A stretch of DNA of 64,000 nucleotides from Dokdonella_A soli (GTDB taxonomy: Bacteria > Pseudomonadota > Gammaproteobacteria > Xanthomonadales > Rhodanobacteraceae), in assembly GCF_039523175.1 (NCBI RefSeq), contig NZ_BAAAEU010000006.1, forward strand, positions 536,964 to 600,963, read 5' to 3'. The position numbers and the translations under genes are program-made. The notes under the pieces are model-generated. The model did not search any database, was not told the DNA's origin, and saw only the letters and a program-made list of their open reading frames with translations. This document shows positions 63,950 through 64,000 of the stretch, one piece after another. Within the stretch, counting starts at the first letter, position 1; every line of letters starts with the position of its first letter.

Positions 63950-64000
63950 ACGGTTTAGTGGACACCCTGAACTCACCCTTCAGGAGTGATCACGATGCCA
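63950..64000 (+). mobile_element. Probable start of an insertion sequence
   Basis: After the truncated attC4 comes GTTTAGTGGACACCCTGAAC, then CAGGAGTGATCACG and ATGCCA at the very end, that is, a possible terminal repeat, a ribosome site and a start codon within 45 bp. This is the layout of the left end of several IS3-type elements. Only 51 bp are available, so the family is uncertain. Confidence 0.35.

Larger units (their letters stand above)
47069..64000. mobile_element. Tn7-like genomic island at the tRNA gene, right side outside the window
   Basis: From the tRNA gene to the window end the sequence has lower G+C and codon use unlike the core. It holds a Lamassu-type defence operon, TnsAB-TnsC-TniQ transposition genes, an SseB-like protein, a nuclease-helicase and an attC cassette array. 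The left boundary is placed at the TGT direct repeats near 47069; the right boundary is not visible. Whether all parts belong to one element or are nested insertions cannot be settled from this window. Confidence 0.5.

Overview
The window is a 64 kb piece of a high-G+C gammaproteobacterial chromosome, most likely from the order Xanthomonadales (Lysobacteraceae/Rhodanobacteraceae-like). The evidence is the gene order (dprA-lysM divergent from def-fmt-rsmB; polA beside a DUF2782 gene; rsmB-DUF4390-ntrY), the paired REP hairpins typical of that group, a Clp/CRP-type operator, and an sX13-like C-rich-loop small RNA downstream of polA.

Region 1 (1-46.9 kb) is ordinary core genome. It holds glyQ (partial), a GspE/PilB ATPase, tatABC, a SYLF protein, hemH, rdgC, ttcA, tkt, polA, tsaC, topA, dprA, a LysM protein, def-fmt-rsmB, the ntrY and ntrX two-component genes, a three-gene glycosyltransferase operon placed between ntrY and ntrX, a 3-hydroxybutyrate dehydrogenase/patatin pair, a lipid A acyltransferase, dtd and rpoD. 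Two genes here are broken as written: gph carries two single-base frameshifts and a small cupin gene has an in-frame TGA where a Trp codon is expected.

Region 2 (46.97-64 kb) begins at a CAU-anticodon tRNA gene and looks like a mobile island: codon use changes and G+C is visibly lower. Reading outward from the tRNA: a pair of 26-bp direct repeats starting with TGT, 22 bp past the tRNA, which could be a transposon end; a leftward operon of an XRE regulator, a SIR2 protein, a small middle component and a zinc-hook SMC-like ATPase, which together look like a Lamassu-Sir2 (ABC three-component) anti-phage system whose ATPase gene is frameshifted; a rightward Tn7-like transposition module made of a TnsA-TnsB fusion, TnsC/TniB and TniQ/TnsD; cargo consisting of an SseB-like protein, an exported protein of unknown function and a large nuclease-helicase of the TM0106 family with a Cas4/Dna2-type Fe-S cysteine pattern; and an integron-style array of attC sites with three small cassettes and no integrase in view. 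The window ends in what looks like the start of an insertion sequence that has cut into the fourth attC.

No single gene family here is new to me. The combination is unusual: a tRNA-proximal Tn7-like element with a TnsAB fusion, a duplicated putative TnsC-binding tail, a Lamassu-type defence operon, a nuclease-helicase, and an attC cassette array at its far side.
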